From Aureibacillus halotolerans (GTDB lineage Bacteria; Bacillota; Bacilli; Bacillales; DSM-28697): DNA of 64,000 bases. The notes below the pieces were generated by a model. It did not search any database, was not told the DNA's origin, and saw only the letters and a program-made list of their open reading frames with translations. The position numbers were made by a program, and so were the translations under genes. Positions 27,476 through 36,219 of the stretch are shown in pieces. Position 1 is the first letter of the stretch; each line of letters opens with the position of its first letter. The stretch spans positions 1 to 64,000 of the forward strand of contig NZ_SNYJ01000008.1 in the NCBI RefSeq assembly GCF_004363045.1, given 5' to 3'.

Positions 27476-28477
27476 ATGTCTAATATTACAATTTATGACG
27501 TGGCACGTGAAGCGAATGTATCAATGGCGACAGTGTCTAGAGTCGTTAACGGAAACCCGAATGTGAAACCTACGACAAGAAAAAAAGTGCTAGATGCTAT
27601 TGAGCGCTTAGGCTATCGCCCGAATGCGGTCGCACGCGGGCTTGCAAGTAAAAAAACGACGACTGTCGGCGTTATCATTCCAGATATTTCGAGTATTTTC
27701 TTTGCAGAGTTGGCACGAGGTATAGAAGATATTGCTACAATGTACAAATACAACATTATTTTAAGCAACTCAGACCAAAACAAGGAAAAAGAGCTTCACT
27801 TGTTTAACACGATGCTTGGGAAACAGGTCGATGGCATTGTGTTTATGGGGGGCAATATTACACAAGAGCATGTGGAGGAGTTTATTAAATCCCCAGTACC
27901 AGTTGTTCTTGCTGCGGCATTTGAGCCTGACAATAAGATCCCATCTGTTAATATTGATTATGAGCAAGCGGCTTTTGATGCAGTCAAGCACCTGATTGAG
28001 AAAGGGCACAATACCATTGGTTATGTGACCGGATCATATGAAACACGTAAAAATTCCGTATTAAAACTTACAGGGTATAAAAGAGCTCTTGAGGAAAAAG
28101 GCTTGCCATTTGATGAATCCGTCATCGTTGTGGATGATTATACGTATGATGCAGGATTAAAAGCAATAGACGTGTTTAGCAACGGTACTATGCCAACCGC
28201 TGTCTTCGCAGGAACCGATGAGATTGCGTTAGGTATCGTCCATGGGGCACAAGATCGTGGCATCTCTATTCCTGATGATCTAGAAGTTATTGGCTTCGAT
28301 AATACGAGACTTGCAACGATGGTTCGTCCGACGCTCACAACTGTTGTTCAGCCTATGTATGATATTGGTGCAGTTTCAATGCGCTTATTAACGAAGCTAA
28401 TGAATAAAGAAGAAGTCACTGAAAAAACAGTGCAATTGCCTCACCGCATCGAATATAGACGTTCAACAAAAGAATAA
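27476..28477 (+). CDS. ccpA: catabolite control protein A
   Basis: LacI/GalR-family master regulator of carbon catabolite control; binds cre sites with HPr-Ser46-P. The N-terminal helix-turn-helix and hinge are textbook: [20 protein letters not shown] and [12 protein letters not shown]. The C-terminal periplasmic-binding-like domain is complete; 333 aa. The ATG follows AAGGAGG. It has its own promoter between aroA and motP. The nearby acsA carries a strong cre candidate. Confidence 0.97.
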   Translation: MSNITIYDVAREANVSMATVSRVVNGNPNVKPTTRKKVLDAIERLGYRPNAVARGLASKKTTTVGVIIPDISSIFFAELARGIEDIATMYKYNIILSNSDQNKEKELHLFNTMLGKQVDGIVFMGGNITQEHVEEFIKSPVPVVLAAAFEPDNKIPSVNIDYEQAAFDAVKHLIEKGHNTIGYVTGSYETRKNSVLKLTGYKRALEEKGLPFDESVIVVDDYTYDAGLKAIDVFSNGTMPTAVFAGTDEIALGIVHGAQDRGISIPDDLEVIGFDNTRLATMVRPTLTTVVQPMYDIGAVSMRLLTKLMNKEEVTEKTVQLPHRIEYRRSTKE

Positions 28478-28568
28478 TTCATTTTAGTGATTTTTCTTTA
28501 AAAGGAACCTTCTCTAATTCATTGCGACGAAACAAAGAACGCACAGCAAGGCAAGGAAGGTGAGAGCA

Positions 28569-29393
28569 ATGAAAAGAATCGATATGGTCACACCAATAGG
28601 TCTGCTTATTGGTGTAAGCATTCTTCTATTCGGCATTTTTTCAAATAGCGGTTGGGAAGCAGCAATGTCATTTTTGCATCTTCCCTCCGCTATGATTGTG
28701 CTTGGGGGCGTTGGCGGGGCTCTCTTTGTGAATTTTGGTTGGGAGCATTTGAAAAAACTCCCTCGAATCATCGCTATCTGCTTTTCAAAGTCCACATTAA
28801 ACACGACCCATATGGTTCGTCGCTGTGTGTTTTTCGCTGATGTAGCGAGACGAGAAGGGCTGTTATCTCTTGAAATGCGACTTGACGAAGACGATGATGC
28901 ATTTTTTCGCAAAGGGACCCTCTTAACGATTGATGGTGTTGAGCCTGATGTTATTAAAGATATGCTAAATGGAGAAATTATAGCGCTCGAAGAACGGCAT
29001 GCGCTTAATCGAGCTTTGTTAGAGAAAGCGGGAGCCTATGGGCCAGCATGGGGAATGATTGGAACTCTTCTGGGGCTCGTATTAATGCTAAGAGACTTGA
29101 ATGATCCTTCAACATTAGGCCCAAGCATGGCCATTGCATTAATTACAACGCTGTATGGAACATTGTTGGCTAACTTAGTGTGCCTTCCTTTAGCGGCAAA
29201 ATTAGAGGCGCGTACGAAAGATGAAGTGTTTCATAAGCTTCTTGCCATAGAAGGAATCGTTGGAATTCAGTCAGGACAAAACCCTGCGCTCCTTATGGAA
29301 AAATTAAACTCCTTTATCCCCTTGAACAAGCAGTTGACTGAGAGCAAGTTACACGATCGTTCGTCTGAAGGTATGTTCAATGAAACATCTTAA
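28569..29393 (+). CDS. motP: flagellar stator subunit MotP
   Basis: MotA/PomA-type stator subunit, 274 aa, with the pattern of four membrane helices: two near the N-terminus (about 8-55), a charged cytoplasmic loop, then two in AWGMIGTLLGLVLML and ALITTLYGTLLANLVCLPL. The conserved Pro/Gly in the third helix is present. The ATG at 28569 follows AGGAAGG. The 3' end overlaps motS by 14 bases, so they are co-translated. Position after ccpA identifies it as MotP (YtxD), not MotA. Confidence 0.92.
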   Translation: MKRIDMVTPIGLLIGVSILLFGIFSNSGWEAAMSFLHLPSAMIVLGGVGGALFVNFGWEHLKKLPRIIAICFSKSTLNTTHMVRRCVFFADVARREGLLSLEMRLDEDDDAFFRKGTLLTIDGVEPDVIKDMLNGEIIALEERHALNRALLEKAGAYGPAWGMIGTLLGLVLMLRDLNDPSTLGPSMAIALITTLYGTLLANLVCLPLAAKLEARTKDEVFHKLLAIEGIVGIQSGQNPALLMEKLNSFIPLNKQLTESKLHDRSSEGMFNETS

Positions 29394-30078
29394 AAACCGA
29401 CGTCAGCAGCAACAAACCCAAACTGACTCATCGCCAGGCTGGATGATTACATATGCGGATGTCGTTACACTTATTCTCGTATTTTTTATTTTGTTATTCT
29501 CTATTTCCCAAATTGATAGCCAAAAGCTTGATGCAGCTGTTCAATCCTTTAGTTCTGTGGAGCCAATGGATGTTCCAGAAACAACTCCTGAGACGCAGAC
29601 AGCACCTGAGTCGGTGGATGCTCCCACAGATGATCAGCTGTTGCAAAAGGTACAAGCGTATTTAACGGATCATGGAATCGCTAATCAAATTGAGGCAAAC
29701 CGAACACAACAAGGGGTGGTGCTCGTTTTAAAAGAACGGGTGCTTTTCCATTCGGCTGATGCAACAGTGTTGCCAAAAGGAGAAGAGGTTCTTTCTCGTA
29801 TTGCAGGGTTGCTCTTACAGCTTCCGAACGATGTTATTGTTGAAGGACATACGGACTCGAGACCAATATCCACATATCAATTTCCATCCAATTGGGAACT
29901 TTCTAGTGCTCGAGCAAGTAGCGTTATTCGTTATATGATTTCATCTACCTCACTGGAAAAGGAGCGGTTTCGAGCGATTGGGTTTGCAGATACTCAACCC
30001 GCTGTAAGTGGTACGAACGCTGAGCAGCTCGCTCAGAACAGGCGTGTGGAGATGGTCATCCTTACTATGGACTCCTAA
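29380..30078 (+). CDS. motS: flagellar stator subunit MotS (sodium-type)
   Basis: 232 aa. One membrane helix with the essential ion-binding Asp27 (ITYADVVTLILVFF) and a valine seven residues later (Val34), the residue found in Na+-type MotS/PomB stators. A Pro/Thr/Glu-rich linker leads to an OmpA-like peptidoglycan-binding domain (about 100-230) with VVEGHTDSRP and NRRVEMVI. It begins inside motP. A terminator follows. Confidence 0.93.
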   Translation: MKHLKNRRQQQQTQTDSSPGWMITYADVVTLILVFFILLFSISQIDSQKLDAAVQSFSSVEPMDVPETTPETQTAPESVDAPTDDQLLQKVQAYLTDHGIANQIEANRTQQGVVLVLKERVLFHSADATVLPKGEEVLSRIAGLLLQLPNDVIVEGHTDSRPISTYQFPSNWELSSARASSVIRYMISSTSLEKERFRAIGFADTQPAVSGTNAEQLAQNRRVEMVILTMDS

Positions 30079-30095
30079 GTAAAAGTTTTTATAAT

Positions 30096-30130
30096 GCGCC
30101 TACTGTTGCAGAAGCAGTAGGTCTTTTTTA
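30096..30130 (+). terminator. rho-independent terminator of motPS
   Basis: CCTACTG / CAGTAGG stem followed by T-run. Confidence 0.85.
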
Positions 30131-30173
30131 TGCATATTACATACGGCGCAATAGTCGAGAAATAAAAACAAAA

Positions 30174-30202
30174 TTGAGAAGTCTAATTATTTATATTATA
30201 CT
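30174..30202 (+). promoter_or_regulatory. sigma-A promoter of acsA
   Basis: TTGAGA (30174-30179), 17 bases, TATACT (30197-30202). Confidence 0.75.
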
Positions 30203-30239
30203 AAGGTCAATGTAGAGATTAGCTAGGAGGATGAATGGA

Positions 30240-31967
30240 ATGAAATTGGAAGCGCTTCCCTCAATAGATGGAAACTATCAGCTGCAGAGTTATGATAAGA
30301 CGAGAGATAGCTTTTCCTGGGAACAGGTCGAAAAAGAATTCAGCTGGCATCGTACTGGACGAATCAATATGGCGTATGAAGCCATTGATCGTCATGCGGA
30401 AGGAGCGCTAAAAGATAAAATCGCCTTGCATTATCGCGACAACAATCGATCTGAATCTTATACATTTGAAGAAATGAGACAGCTGTCCAACCGAGCAGGG
30501 CACTTGCTACGATCGACTGCCCAAGTGCAAAAAGGAGAACGTGTTTTTATCTTTATGCCAAGATCCCCTGAGCTTTATGGGTTATTTTTAGGAGCCTTAA
30601 AGCTCGGTGCGATTGTTGGGCCACTTTTTGAAGCGTTTATGGAGGGAGCTGTCGTTGATCGCTTGGAAGATAGCAGTGCGCGAGTGCTCATAACGACAAA
30701 AGAGCTATTGCCTCGTGTTCCAGTTGCCAAGCTTGCGGCTTTAGATACGATTGTGATCGTAGGAGACATGCCTGATGAAACCTATGAAGGTGTGAATATG
30801 ATTTCATACAATGCAGCCATCCAAGAGGCTCCAAGCGAGCTGCAGATTGAATGGGTGGATAGAGAAGATGGGATGATTATCCATTATACATCGGGGTCTA
30901 CGGGAAAACCAAAAGGTGTACTTCATGTGCACAATGCAATGATTCAGCATTATGTGACAGGGAAATGGGTGCTTGACCTAAATGAAAACGATACCTATTG
31001 GTGTACGGCTGATCCAGGGTGGGTGACCGGGACATCGTATGGCATTTTTGCCCCATGGCTGAATGGCGCAACCAATGTTGTCGTAGGAGGACGCTTTAAA
31101 CCAGAAGATTGGTATAAAACCATCGAAGATTTTAATGTGACCGTTTGGTATTCGGCACCAACTGCGTTTCGAATGCTAATGGGGGCTGGCAACGACATCA
31201 TTCAACAATTTGATTTAAAAAGCCTACGCCACATCCTCAGTGTTGGTGAGCCATTAAATCCTGAGGTTATCCGTTGGGGAAAACAAGTATTTCAAATGAG
31301 AATTCACGATACGTGGTGGATGACCGAAACTGGAGCGATGCTTATTTGCAACTATCCATGTTTAGAAATGCGGGTAGGGTCAATGGGAAAACCGCTTCCA
31401 GGCATCGAGGCGACCATCGTTGATGATAACGGTGTCGAGCTTCCAGCGAATCAAATGGGGAATTTAGCGATAAAAAGAGGCTGGCCATCAATGATGCGGG
31501 AAATTTGGAACCGTCCGGAAAAATACGATTCCTATTTTACAGCCAACGACTGGTATGTCTCAGGCGACTCAGCGTATAAAGACGAGGAAGGGTATTTCTG
31601 GTTTCAAGGACGTGTCGATGATGTGATCATGACTTCAGGAGAACGTGTTGGCCCATTTGAAGTGGAAAGCAAGCTTGTCGAGCACCCTGCTGTTGCAGAG
31701 GCAGGTGTCATTGGAAAGCCTGATGCCATAAGAGGCGAAATTATAAAAGCGTTTATCGCATTACGTACGGGATATGAAGCCTCTGATGAGCTAATTGAAG
31801 ACATTCGGCAACATGTGAAGAAAGGACTTGCCGCACATGCTGCCCCTAGAGAGATTGAATTTAAAGATAAGCTTCCGAAGACAAGAAGTGGAAAAATCAT
31901 GCGTAGGGTCCTTAAAGCATGGGAACTCGACCTACCAACCGGTGACCTTTCAACGATGGAAGATTAA
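30240..31967 (+). CDS. acsA: acetyl-CoA synthetase
   Basis: Activates acetate to acetyl-CoA through acetyl-AMP (575 aa). The P-loop YTSGSTGKPKG lies near residue 218; the DTWWMTETG core and the C-terminal PKTRSGKIMRR with the acetylatable lysine near 547 are intact. The ATG at 30240 is chosen because AGGAGG is 9 bases upstream; the ATG at 30231 touches it. In B. subtilis the regulatory acuABC genes lie beside acsA; here they are absent. A cre site over the start region indicates CcpA repression. Confidence 0.96.
   Translation: MKLEALPSIDGNYQLQSYDKTRDSFSWEQVEKEFSWHRTGRINMAYEAIDRHAEGALKDKIALHYRDNNRSESYTFEEMRQLSNRAGHLLRSTAQVQKGERVFIFMPRSPELYGLFLGALKLGAIVGPLFEAFMEGAVVDRLEDSSARVLITTKELLPRVPVAKLAALDTIVIVGDMPDETYEGVNMISYNAAIQEAPSELQIEWVDREDGMIIHYTSGSTGKPKGVLHVHNAMIQHYVTGKWVLDLNENDTYWCTADPGWVTGTSYGIFAPWLNGATNVVVGGRFKPEDWYKTIEDFNVTVWYSAPTAFRMLMGAGNDIIQQFDLKSLRHILSVGEPLNPEVIRWGKQVFQMRIHDTWWMTETGAMLICNYPCLEMRVGSMGKPLPGIEATIVDDNGVELPANQMGNLAIKRGWPSMMREIWNRPEKYDSYFTANDWYVSGDSAYKDEEGYFWFQGRVDDVIMTSGERVGPFEVESKLVEHPAVAEAGVIGKPDAIRGEIIKAFIALRTGYEASDELIEDIRQHVKKGLAAHAAPREIEFKDKLPKTRSGKIMRRVLKAWELDLPTGDLSTMED
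30246..30260. promoter_or_regulatory. cre site (CcpA operator) in the acsA 5' end
   Basis: TTGGAAGCGCTTCCC contains a perfect GGAAGCGCTTCC palindrome, matching the cre consensus at all fixed positions except the last W. It lies about 50 bases downstream of the promoter, a roadblock-type position. Confidence 0.75.
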
Positions 31968-32264
31968 TATGAAATTGTCCTGTAAGCGATTTTTGCTTAC
32001 AGGATTTTTTAATGCAGCTTTAAAAGTAACTTGTTCCAAACCTAATCATCGAAGAACTATCGTCAACATGGCTCTGATAGGCAACTACAAGGAATCTCCA
32101 CCAAGTGCTCTTCACTCCCTGAGTCGAAGGACATTCCGCTTCAATTAGAAATCGCATGTATTGAATTATAGGCTGTCGGGAGTTCTCCGCTGCCTTTATT
32201 GACATAACCATGGCATTCGGTTCTGAACGAGTGAGGAAAGTGTCATTCGCGAGTCTTTCTGCTT
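31968..32264. other. gap between acsA and the TetR gene
   Basis: Apart from the acsA terminator nothing is supported. Small open frames on both strands lack ribosome sites. Confidence 0.5.
31979..32010 (+). terminator. rho-independent terminator of acsA
   Basis: CCTGTAAGC / GCTTACAGG stem then six Ts. Confidence 0.88.
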
Positions 32265-32849
32265 TTACTCTCCTTTGCCAAACAGCCCATAGGAATACAG
32301 CTTCAAGATTCCTCTTTTATACTCGGTGCTAGTCTGCAAATACTCTGCCTGTCCTGTGACGGCCACGGATGAGAGGAGGAAAGCGAGGATGGCTTCATTT
32401 GGTATGTTTTCATCTAGGGCACCTTCTTTTTTGCCTAACTCAATAAACTTCATATAGATCGAGATGGCTTTCGTATGGACAATTTCTTTGTAAATCTCCT
32501 GGAACGTTTTATCCTCCCAGGCCATTTGACTAAATGCGGAATGGCTGATTTCATCAGTCGCAGATTGTTTTTTATCCATAATCAAAGTGAGTTTTTCAGC
32601 GAATGGAAGATCCATGTCCAATAATGCCTCATAGCCTTTGATTGTCTCATTCATATAGGAGAGGAGCACCTCCTTGGCGAGGGCGTTTTTGCTTCCGAAA
32701 TAATTATAGATGGACACTTGGGAAACATTCGCTTTCGCGGCAATCTCACTGATGCTTACATCGGTCACCCCACGCTTCGTAAAAAGCTCCCAAACAGCGT
32801 TTATTATGGCCTCTTTTTTTGCTTGAGTTCGTCTTTCATAACCGCTCAT
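32265..32849 (-). CDS. TetR-family transcriptional regulator
   Basis: About 194 aa. The N-terminal DNA-binding domain is clear: ELFTKRGVTDVSISEIAAKANVSQVSIYNYFGSKNAL (first half shown in two parts of the same motif, residues 20-55). The C-terminal domain is ligand-type and unassigned. The ATG at 32849 fits the GGGTGAT ribosome site; two in-frame starts lie 2-3 codons upstream. It is divergent from the Pps/Rph-like gene, and palindromes in the shared gap suggest it represses that gene. Confidence 0.88.
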   Translation of the reverse strand: MSGYERRTQAKKEAIINAVWELFTKRGVTDVSISEIAAKANVSQVSIYNYFGSKNALAKEVLLSYMNETIKGYEALLDMDLPFAEKLTLIMDKKQSATDEISHSAFSQMAWEDKTFQEIYKEIVHTKAISIYMKFIELGKKEGALDENIPNEAILAFLLSSVAVTGQAEYLQTSTEYKRGILKLYSYGLFGKGE

Positions 32850-32912
32850 TTTCATCACCCGAGTGTATCATACCATAGTTTTGAAATTGAATAAAATATA
32901 TTACAAAAGTCA

Positions 32913-32941
32913 TTGACTTTAAAATTTAGCTTATATATTAT
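32913..32941 (+). promoter_or_regulatory. sigma-A promoter of the pps/rph-like gene
   Basis: TTGACT (32913-32918), 17 bases, TATTAT (32936-32941). Confidence 0.75.
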
Positions 32942-32963
32942 GAAATATATGAAGTGATATTTC
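32942..32963. promoter_or_regulatory. candidate TetR operator
   Basis: GAAATAT / ATATTTC (32942-32948, 32957-32963), directly after the -10 box. A wider inverted pair AGTTTTGAAAT (32877-32887) and ATTTCAAAACT (32959-32969) overlaps it. Confidence 0.5.
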
Positions 32964-33003
32964 AAAACTTTATTTTAAATAATAAAATAGGTAGAGGTGG
33001 CTT

Positions 33004-35631
33004 ATGAAACCATATATTATTTCGTTTGCTGACATTACACAGGAGGATCTTGCTGCCGTTGGCGGAAAAGGATTGAACCTTGGGAAATTGGCGAAAATTG
33101 AAGAGATCCATGTGCCGGACGGATTTTGCGTGACGACGGACGCCTATAAAAGAATGATTAACAGTAGTCCTCAGTTGGTTGGACTATTAGACACATTGGC
33201 AAACTTGACGTCTGCGGACAGAAATCTAATTACCACAACAGCGAATGACATTCGTGCCGTAATTGAAGGAATCGACATAGGAAAAGAAATTGAAGGTGAG
33301 ATTACGAAGGCGCTTCGCGGATTCAATAACGAAGAAGCATTTGCCATCAGATCTAGTGCGACAGCAGAAGATTTACCACATGCTTCATTTGCTGGCCAGC
33401 AGGACACCTACTTAAATATAAAGGGTACTGGTGAAATTTTGCGTCACATCGGCAAATGCTGGGCATCCCTTTTTACGGATCGCGCAATCGCTTACCGTAT
33501 GCAGCATGGGTTTGACCATCGCAATGTCCACTTGTCTGTCGTTGTGCAAAAAATGGTTGCGTCCGAGGCCGCTGGTACGATGTTTACCGCGGATCCGATG
33601 ACCTCAGATCGCGCTTCACTAACGATTGACGCAAGCTTCGGATTAGGGGAGGCGTTAGTGTCAGGGTTGGTCAATCCGGATAGTTATAAAGTGAAGGCGG
33701 AGAATATCACGGAAAAATCAATTGGCGTCAAAGAACTGGAGATAAAAACCGCTGAACAGGGGATCCTGGAGACACGCGTGGATGGAGAACGCCAGAAGCA
33801 GCAGGTCCTGACCGACGATCAGGTCAAGGTGTTGGCGGAGATGGGAAAGACGATTGAAAACGAGTTTGGCACGCCTCAAGATATTGAATGGTGCCAGAGC
33901 GATGGACGCTTTTATATCGTGCAAAGTCGCGCGATAACGACGTTGTTTCCGCTCCCCGACGTTACAAATACCAGGACACCACGTGTCTACATGTCCATTG
34001 GCCATATCCAGATGATGACGGATGCGATCAAACCGTTAGGGATGTCTTTTTTCGAGATGATCTCAGATGTCCGCATGGACAGGATTGGCGGAAGGTTGTT
34101 TTCCGATATTACGCATGATTTATCTTCAAAGGTTGGGAGAGCACGGCTCGTCATGGCAACGGGCAAGCAGGATCTCCTTATCCAGGGGGCGCTTAAAAAT
34201 CTCACCAACGATAAAGTCTTTCTAGCTTCGCTTCCAAAGGGAAAGCGTAATATTCAGGGGGGCGTATTCAACGTTGGCTCCATCGCAAAAGCCATTCAAG
34301 TGATGAGGAAAAATGACCCTGTAATCATCAATCATTTAACGCGTTCGTTTGAAACGGATATTGAACAAATGGAGCAACAGTTGTCTAAATGTTCAGGTGA
34401 CCGTATCTTTGACTTTATTGAAAAAGACAAAAAGAATTTATTGGCAATGGCTTACCACCCAACGATGCTTGGTGCCATTATTGCCGCAATTCTCACACAT
34501 GATTCACTCAACAAGAAGATAGCGAAATGGCTTGGGGACAAAAATGCGGCGGATACACTGGCCAAATCCCTTGACCACAACGTTACTACTGAAATGGGCC
34601 AAGAGCTATGTGACGTCGCTGACACAATTCGACAGCAGCCTGCTGTCTTAGAGTATTTGGCGCAACGGCCAGAAGATAAGACGTTCTTTGAAACAATGCA
34701 AACTCTTCCTGGTGGAAAAGAATCATATGCAGCATTTCAATCATTTTTCGTAAAGTTCGGAATGCGCTGCCCGGGTGAGATCGATATTACGAAAGCGCGC
34801 TTTGAAGAAAAACCGACACAGCTGATTCCTTTGCTTCTGAACAACATTCATTTGTTGGAACCGGGCGAACACAGAAGTCGCTTCCAAAGCGGAAAGGAGG
34901 AGGCGCAAGACAAAGAAGAGGATATTCTTCGGCGCATAGCAAGTCTGCGTGGCGGACGGAGAAAAGTGAAAAAAATCAAAAAAAACATTCGCTTGCTTCG
35001 AAACTTCAGCGGTTGTAGGGAAGATCCAAAATATTATATCGTCCGTCGATTTCAGGTGTATAAAAAAGCAATGATGAAGGAAGCTCAGCGATTGGTAGAT
35101 CAAGGAACAATCAAAGCAGCCGAGGATGTATTTTATTTATATATGGATGAACTTCGTGAGGTCGTAAGGACGAATACGCTCGACGCCGCTGTCATCGAAA
35201 AGCGGAAAGAAGCATTCGTTCGTTTTGAAAAGCTGACGCCTCCGCGTGTGTTTACCTCCGACGGATATGTTCCGCCAGTGACAATGACCACAGGAAATCT
35301 CCCTGATGAGGCAATTCCCGGAATTCCGGTCTCTTCAGGGGTCGTTGAGGGTCGTGCCAGGGTCGTACTGTCGGTCGATGAAGCGGACGTCGAAGAAGGA
35401 GACATCCTTGTCACTCAGTTTACTGATCCGAGTTGGACGCCTTTGTTTGTCACTATCAAAGGACTCGTGACGGAAGTCGGGGGCTTTACGACGCATGGTG
35501 CCGTCGTAACCCGGGAATATGGCCTGCCTGGTGTTGTCGGCGTCCAAAACGCTACGAAACGCATCAAAGATGGGCAGAGAATCAGAGTGAATGGAACAGA
35601 GGGGTATGTGGAAATTTTGGAAGATAGATAA
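33004..35631 (+). CDS. pps: Pps / rifampin phosphotransferase-like enzyme
   Basis: 875 aa with three parts: an N-terminal ATP-grasp (about 1-315; RSSATAEDLPHASFAGQ), a long middle domain (about 330-750) and a C-terminal swivelling phosphohistidine domain (TTHGAVVTREYGLPG, His831). It is collinear with the protein called Pps in B. subtilis. The length, order and lack of a C-terminal PEP-synthase TIM barrel match rifampin phosphotransferase (Rph), which uses ATP to inactivate rifamycins. So PEP synthesis is doubtful; Rph-like activity is inferred. The ATG follows AGAGGTGG. Divergent TetR gene upstream. Confidence 0.88.
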   Translation: MKPYIISFADITQEDLAAVGGKGLNLGKLAKIEEIHVPDGFCVTTDAYKRMINSSPQLVGLLDTLANLTSADRNLITTTANDIRAVIEGIDIGKEIEGEITKALRGFNNEEAFAIRSSATAEDLPHASFAGQQDTYLNIKGTGEILRHIGKCWASLFTDRAIAYRMQHGFDHRNVHLSVVVQKMVASEAAGTMFTADPMTSDRASLTIDASFGLGEALVSGLVNPDSYKVKAENITEKSIGVKELEIKTAEQGILETRVDGERQKQQVLTDDQVKVLAEMGKTIENEFGTPQDIEWCQSDGRFYIVQSRAITTLFPLPDVTNTRTPRVYMSIGHIQMMTDAIKPLGMSFFEMISDVRMDRIGGRLFSDITHDLSSKVGRARLVMATGKQDLLIQGALKNLTNDKVFLASLPKGKRNIQGGVFNVGSIAKAIQVMRKNDPVIINHLTRSFETDIEQMEQQLSKCSGDRIFDFIEKDKKNLLAMAYHPTMLGAIIAAILTHDSLNKKIAKWLGDKNAADTLAKSLDHNVTTEMGQELCDVADTIRQQPAVLEYLAQRPEDKTFFETMQTLPGGKESYAAFQSFFVKFGMRCPGEIDITKARFEEKPTQLIPLLLNNIHLLEPGEHRSRFQSGKEEAQDKEEDILRRIASLRGGRRKVKKIKKNIRLLRNFSGCREDPKYYIVRRFQVYKKAMMKEAQRLVDQGTIKAAEDVFYLYMDELREVVRTNTLDAAVIEKRKEAFVRFEKLTPPRVFTSDGYVPPVTMTTGNLPDEAIPGIPVSSGVVEGRARVVLSVDEADVEEGDILVTQFTDPSWTPLFVTIKGLVTEVGGFTTHGAVVTREYGLPGVVGVQNATKRIKDGQRIRVNGTEGYVEILEDR

Positions 35632-35710
35632 TGTGCAGGAACGATGTCGTTACTATATATTTTACATTTAAATGACTACTATCGTTAGTCGGAAACCGAA
35701 TTTGGAGTTA

Positions 35711-35764
35711 CATATAATAAGCGGTAAGACGACACGTTTTGTCGTTCTTGCCGCTTATTATATG
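35711..35764. repeat. long inverted repeat, possible terminator
   Basis: Arms of about 24 bases, CATATAATAAGCGG... and its mirror, around a short CGTTT-like loop. It follows pps but lacks a T-run after the stem, so it may be a terminator variant or a binding or processing site. Confidence 0.75.
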
Positions 35765-35837
35765 TTGGCGCATGCCTAACCCGTAGCATTCCTTCCGGTG
35801 TTATTAAAATCTTTATCCAGGTGCACGTTGCCTATTA

Positions 35838-35998
35838 GGGCGTGTCTTAAAACTCGCTAAGAGACATCTGTCACCGCCTTTTCGTCCCCTGCTGCGTTCC
35901 TTTTCCTTGACGTACGTCCGGTACGCCTGCGAAAAAGCGCCTTGCTTGGAACGAAAATTCGGCAACATCTGCTCCCTTCTGAGTTCTCAGACACACCC
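35838..35998 (+). mobile_element. 161-bp MITE-like element, copy 1
   Basis: Terminal inverted repeats GGGCGTGTCTTAAAACTC and GAGTTCTCAGACACACCC (imperfect) flanked by TA on both sides. No coding capacity. A second copy of the same length lies inverted at 42754-42914. TA flanks suggest mobilisation by an IS630/Tc1-type transposase, not encoded here. Confidence 0.8.
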
Positions 35999-36219
35999 TA
36001 GATGAATTTAATTTCGTGCTTTTGCGTCAAGTATGTCCCAGGCTCTTGTAAAAAAATGCTTTTTCCCTTGGCAGGATGTAACGTTTCATGTAAATGCTGG
36101 TTGCCCGTGTATGTCGAATGCTGTAAGCTAGAAGGGTGTACCCATGGCTGATTCTAAGAGCTGTAACATAGGGTAAAGCAGTTACGAACAATGAATCTAT
36201 GAAAAAGGGAGAAAAGTAT

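Larger units (their letters stand above)
35632..36219. other. 588-base gap with perfect hairpin and MITE-like element
   Basis: Holds a long inverted repeat (35711-35764) and a 161-bp MITE-like element (35838-35998), listed separately. The rest, up to the S-layer-like gene, is likely its promoter and leader; no clear -35/-10 pair could be picked. Confidence 0.6.

Noticed and set aside
32020-32211. 63-codon minus-strand open frame after acsA
   Set aside because: No ribosome site or recognisable family; overlaps the terminator region flank.
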